Below the pieces are notes generated by a model, which was not told where the DNA came from, did no database searches, and saw only the letters and a list, made by a program, of their open reading frames with translations. Shown here piece by piece: positions 58,177 to 60,238 of a DNA stretch of 60,238 bases; position 1 is the first letter of the stretch, and each line of letters opens with the position of its first letter. Origin of the DNA: Ignavibacteriales bacterium (GTDB lineage Bacteria > Bacteroidota > Ignavibacteria > UBA10030); the NCBI GenBank assembly GCA_016186715.1, contig JACPLA010000085.1:1-60238 (forward strand), in the 5' to 3' direction. Made by a program: the position numbers and the translations under genes.

Positions 58177-60173
58177 GAAAGAAGCTTCTCCTCTTGGTTC
58201 TCACCGTGACACAGGCGTCTGCGCAAGACCAGATCCGGCCCGATAGTCTTGTCCTTCTCAGTCCTGAAATCGAGGTGCTTTTGGAAGATGAAACTGCGGA
58301 AAGCGAGGAGTCTTTTTTATACGGCACGATTGCAGACCTTGCCGAACAGCCGATTGACCTGAACACTGCTTCGTTTGAGGAATTACAGCAGATTCCGGGG
58401 ATGACGTCGGTTTTGGCCTATCGCATTGTCTCGCGAAGAGAACGAAACAAGTTCTCGTCGTTGCGGGAATTGAGAAAAATCGATGGTATGACGGGAGACG
58501 TTTTTGAATCCGTTCGGCCCTTCCTTGTTGTCGGCCGGAACACCGATCCGGGGAGAGAAATGAAGGTTCGACTGCGTTTCCGAACGCAAAGTGACCTGCA
58601 GCCGAAACGGGGGCTTTCCGAAAAACTCTATCGGGGCTCACGGGAGAAGCTGTACCATCGGATGTCCTTTGTTTCGGAGTCACGAAGTGCTGAATGCACG
58701 TTATTAATCGGTACGGTGAAAGGAGGGGTGGTACTGGAAAAGGACGCGGGAGAGCGATTCCAGAGCGGTCATGCTGCCGGATTCCTCCAGGCAGACGTGC
58801 CGGCCGCCTCAGGGAGACTGATTCTTGGAGACTTTTCCCTTTTCTCCGGGGTGGGATTGATACTCGGCCCCCCGGGTCCTGGATCGCTGAACGCGTTCCC
58901 GCGGATATCAGGGTCTGGTCCGGGTTTTCACGGATACGCTTCGACCGCGGAAGATCTGTTCTTCCGGGGGTTGGCGTTCGCGGTCTCACTGCCGGGTCTT
59001 CACGGCTCCGGGTTTTATTCCAACCGCGGAGTTCACGCTTCCGTCTCCGATGAGGGAGCGATTACGAGGTTTGACGGAACGGGGCTTTTTCGTACCAGTC
59101 AGGAAGAGCAAACGAGGTTTGCCACCCGAGAGCGCGTGGTTGGAGGAATGATCGGCGCTTCTCCGCTTGATGGGATGCGAATCACGCTCAAGGGATACGC
59201 CATCCGATTTGCACACCCTCTTGATTTGTCACAGTACCACGATTTTCACGGACAGGACGCTTCCCTCACCGCTCTCGATTTTTCTTATACACAGGATCGG
59301 CAAACTCTTTTCTGGGAAGCAGCCCGGGATCACAAAGGTTCCGTGGCCGTTGTCACGGGTGGACAGGAGCAAATCGCGTCGACAATTCTTGTTGGCTTTA
59401 TTGGCCGATGGTTTCCCCGGAGTTTCAACAGTCGGTATGGTCGGTCTCTCACCCGAAACACCGTCCCGGAAAACGAACAGGGGTTATCGCTCTTCCTGAA
59501 GTTTCCTCTCATGACCAGACTGCGGTTGAGCGTATTTTATGACTTCTACCGCCTGCCGCTTGGATCCCGCTCCATACCTTTCCCGGCTTCAGGGAACGAG
59601 GCGTTGATACTCGCCGATGTATCCCTCGGCATGGGAATGAAGATCCATGTTCTGTACAGGCAAAAATCAAAAGGAATCAAAAGTACGGAATTTGATGAAT
59701 TGAATCGCCTCAGGTCACTTGTTGGAGAGCGAACTCAAAAAACGATTCGGATCAATCTTCATTACGGCGGACAGAATCGTCTCGAGTGGCAATCGCGGGT
59801 TGAAACGACCATGGTTGAATCTGAGTCGAAATCCAGAGAAACCGGATTCTTGATATCCCAGAACTTCCGGTGGACCCCTGTTGAAGGAATTCGGATTCAC
59901 ACGCGACTCGGCGTCTATGAAACCGATTCGTATGATTCCCGTTTATATGAGTTCGAGCACGACGTTCCAGGGGCGTTCTCTAATCCTCCCTTATTCGGAA
60001 AGGGAACGAGATCCTATGTCCTCGTCTCCGCTTCATTGATCGACGGGGTCGATGTCTCGTTCAAATATGCGGCAACGCGCAAGGAGGGGGTAAAATCACT
60101 TGGGAGCGGGCTTGACGAGGTTTCCGGCGATCTCCAAAATCGTATCTCGCTCCAGACCGACGTGCGATTCTGA
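58173..60173 (+). CDS. Outer-membrane barrel with N-terminal helix-hairpin-helix domain
   Basis: This 666-residue exported protein has a signal peptide (MRKKLLLLVLTVTQASAQ). Residues ~50-115 carry a ComEA-like helix-hairpin-helix pair ('IDLNTASFEELQQIPGMTSV' and 'FSSLRELRKIDGMTGDVFES'), which in ComEA binds DNA. The remaining ~540 residues show barrel-type strands ('FHGYASTAEDLFFRGLAFAV', 'LRLSVFYDFYRLPLG') and end 'NRISLQTDVRF' with a terminal Phe, the usual outer-membrane insertion signal. ATG 58173 is used; earlier starts lie inside the upstream gene. Function is unknown; DNA binding at the cell surface is a hypothesis. Confidence 0.75.
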   Translation: MRKKLLLLVLTVTQASAQDQIRPDSLVLLSPEIEVLLEDETAESEESFLYGTIADLAEQPIDLNTASFEELQQIPGMTSVLAYRIVSRRERNKFSSLRELRKIDGMTGDVFESVRPFLVVGRNTDPGREMKVRLRFRTQSDLQPKRGLSEKLYRGSREKLYHRMSFVSESRSAECTLLIGTVKGGVVLEKDAGERFQSGHAAGFLQADVPAASGRLILGDFSLFSGVGLILGPPGPGSLNAFPRISGSGPGFHGYASTAEDLFFRGLAFAVSLPGLHGSGFYSNRGVHASVSDEGAITRFDGTGLFRTSQEEQTRFATRERVVGGMIGASPLDGMRITLKGYAIRFAHPLDLSQYHDFHGQDASLTALDFSYTQDRQTLFWEAARDHKGSVAVVTGGQEQIASTILVGFIGRWFPRSFNSRYGRSLTRNTVPENEQGLSLFLKFPLMTRLRLSVFYDFYRLPLGSRSIPFPASGNEALILADVSLGMGMKIHVLYRQKSKGIKSTEFDELNRLRSLVGERTQKTIRINLHYGGQNRLEWQSRVETTMVESESKSRETGFLISQNFRWTPVEGIRIHTRLGVYETDSYDSRLYEFEHDVPGAFSNPPLFGKGTRSYVLVSASLIDGVDVSFKYAATRKEGVKSLGSGLDEVSGDLQNRISLQTDVRF

Positions 60174-60186
60174 ACCCAAGCGGAGA

Positions 60187-60234
60187 GGCATCGGATGAAT
60201 CCGACGCCTTGTAGAGTCCGATTCGTAATCGGAC
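60187..60234. repeat. Tandem palindromes after the last gene
   Basis: GGC-A-TCGGAT (60187-60196) pairs with ATCCGA-C-GCC (60199-60208). GTCCGATT (60216-60223) pairs with AATCGGAC (60227-60234) around CGT. The two hairpins share the TCCGA core. They may end transcription of the barrel operon or form part of a REP-type repeat cut by the window edge. Confidence 0.75.
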
Positions 60235-60238
60235 CTCA

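Overview
This window is ordinary chromosomal housekeeping sequence from a bacterium of the Bacteroidota/Chlorobiota (FCB) superphylum, probably a deep Ignavibacteria- or Kryptonia-like lineage. The main clues are a type IX secretion C-terminal sorting domain (2917-3486), a DUF4835/PorD-like protein (56398-57306), a Bacteroidota-style YbeY motif, a xer-hpf pair, a TonB receptor with a carboxypeptidase-regulatory-like domain, and promoters of the form TTGnnn-17-TATATT. The lineage call is an inference. There is no rRNA, tRNA, CRISPR array, prophage or insertion sequence, and coding density is high with many ATGA start/stop overlaps.

Layout. 1-4.6 kb: the end of a methylmalonyl-CoA mutase large subunit, a repetitive exported protein, a T9SS cargo protein, a repeat-rich gap and a SpoU/TrmH methyltransferase. 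4.7-12 kb: P1 peptidase, YqaA membrane protein, small barrel, NUDIX, PfkB kinase, MtnA, RecO and HtrA. 12.4-19.7 kb: AroC, HNH nuclease, TrpS, ScpA, ScpB, RluB-type pseudouridine synthase and LysS. 19.9-26 kb: GH57 glucanotransferase, CtpA-type protease, DUF3108 protein, gamma-carbonic anhydrase and MBL hydrolase. 26-32 kb: a candidate structured RNA with its own promoter and terminator, an unknown protein, YbeY, Smg/DUF494, TopA, Xer recombinase, HPF and HPr kinase. 32-38.8 kb: M23 peptidase, a small acidic DUF2795-like protein, an Omp85/POTRA protein, DNA polymerase III delta' and MetG.

38.9-48.9 kb is the most interesting part, a nearly complete futalosine (Mqn) menaquinone locus. On the plus strand an operon runs UbiA-type prenyltransferase, UbiX, UbiD-type decarboxylase, a natural MqnE-MqnA fusion, a TIR-like (CAP12/PCTIR-type) protein, and MqnC. 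Facing it on the minus strand are UbiE/MenG, MqnD and an amidohydrolase. The only pathway step with no recognisable enzyme is removal of the purine base from (amino)futalosine (MqnB or MTAN). The TIR-like protein, of a fold related to N-glycosidases, sits exactly between the enzymes before and after that step. I propose it as a candidate replacement nucleosidase; this is a hypothesis, not a demonstrated function.

49-60.2 kb: lipoprotein plus TonB receptor, TatD, two-subunit L-serine dehydratase, a secreted HEAT-cyclophilin fusion, DUF4835 protein, and a two-gene operon for outer-membrane barrels, one carrying an N-terminal ComEA-like helix-hairpin-helix domain. Several gaps hold palindromic or heptamer-periodic repeats of types scattered through many bacterial genomes.
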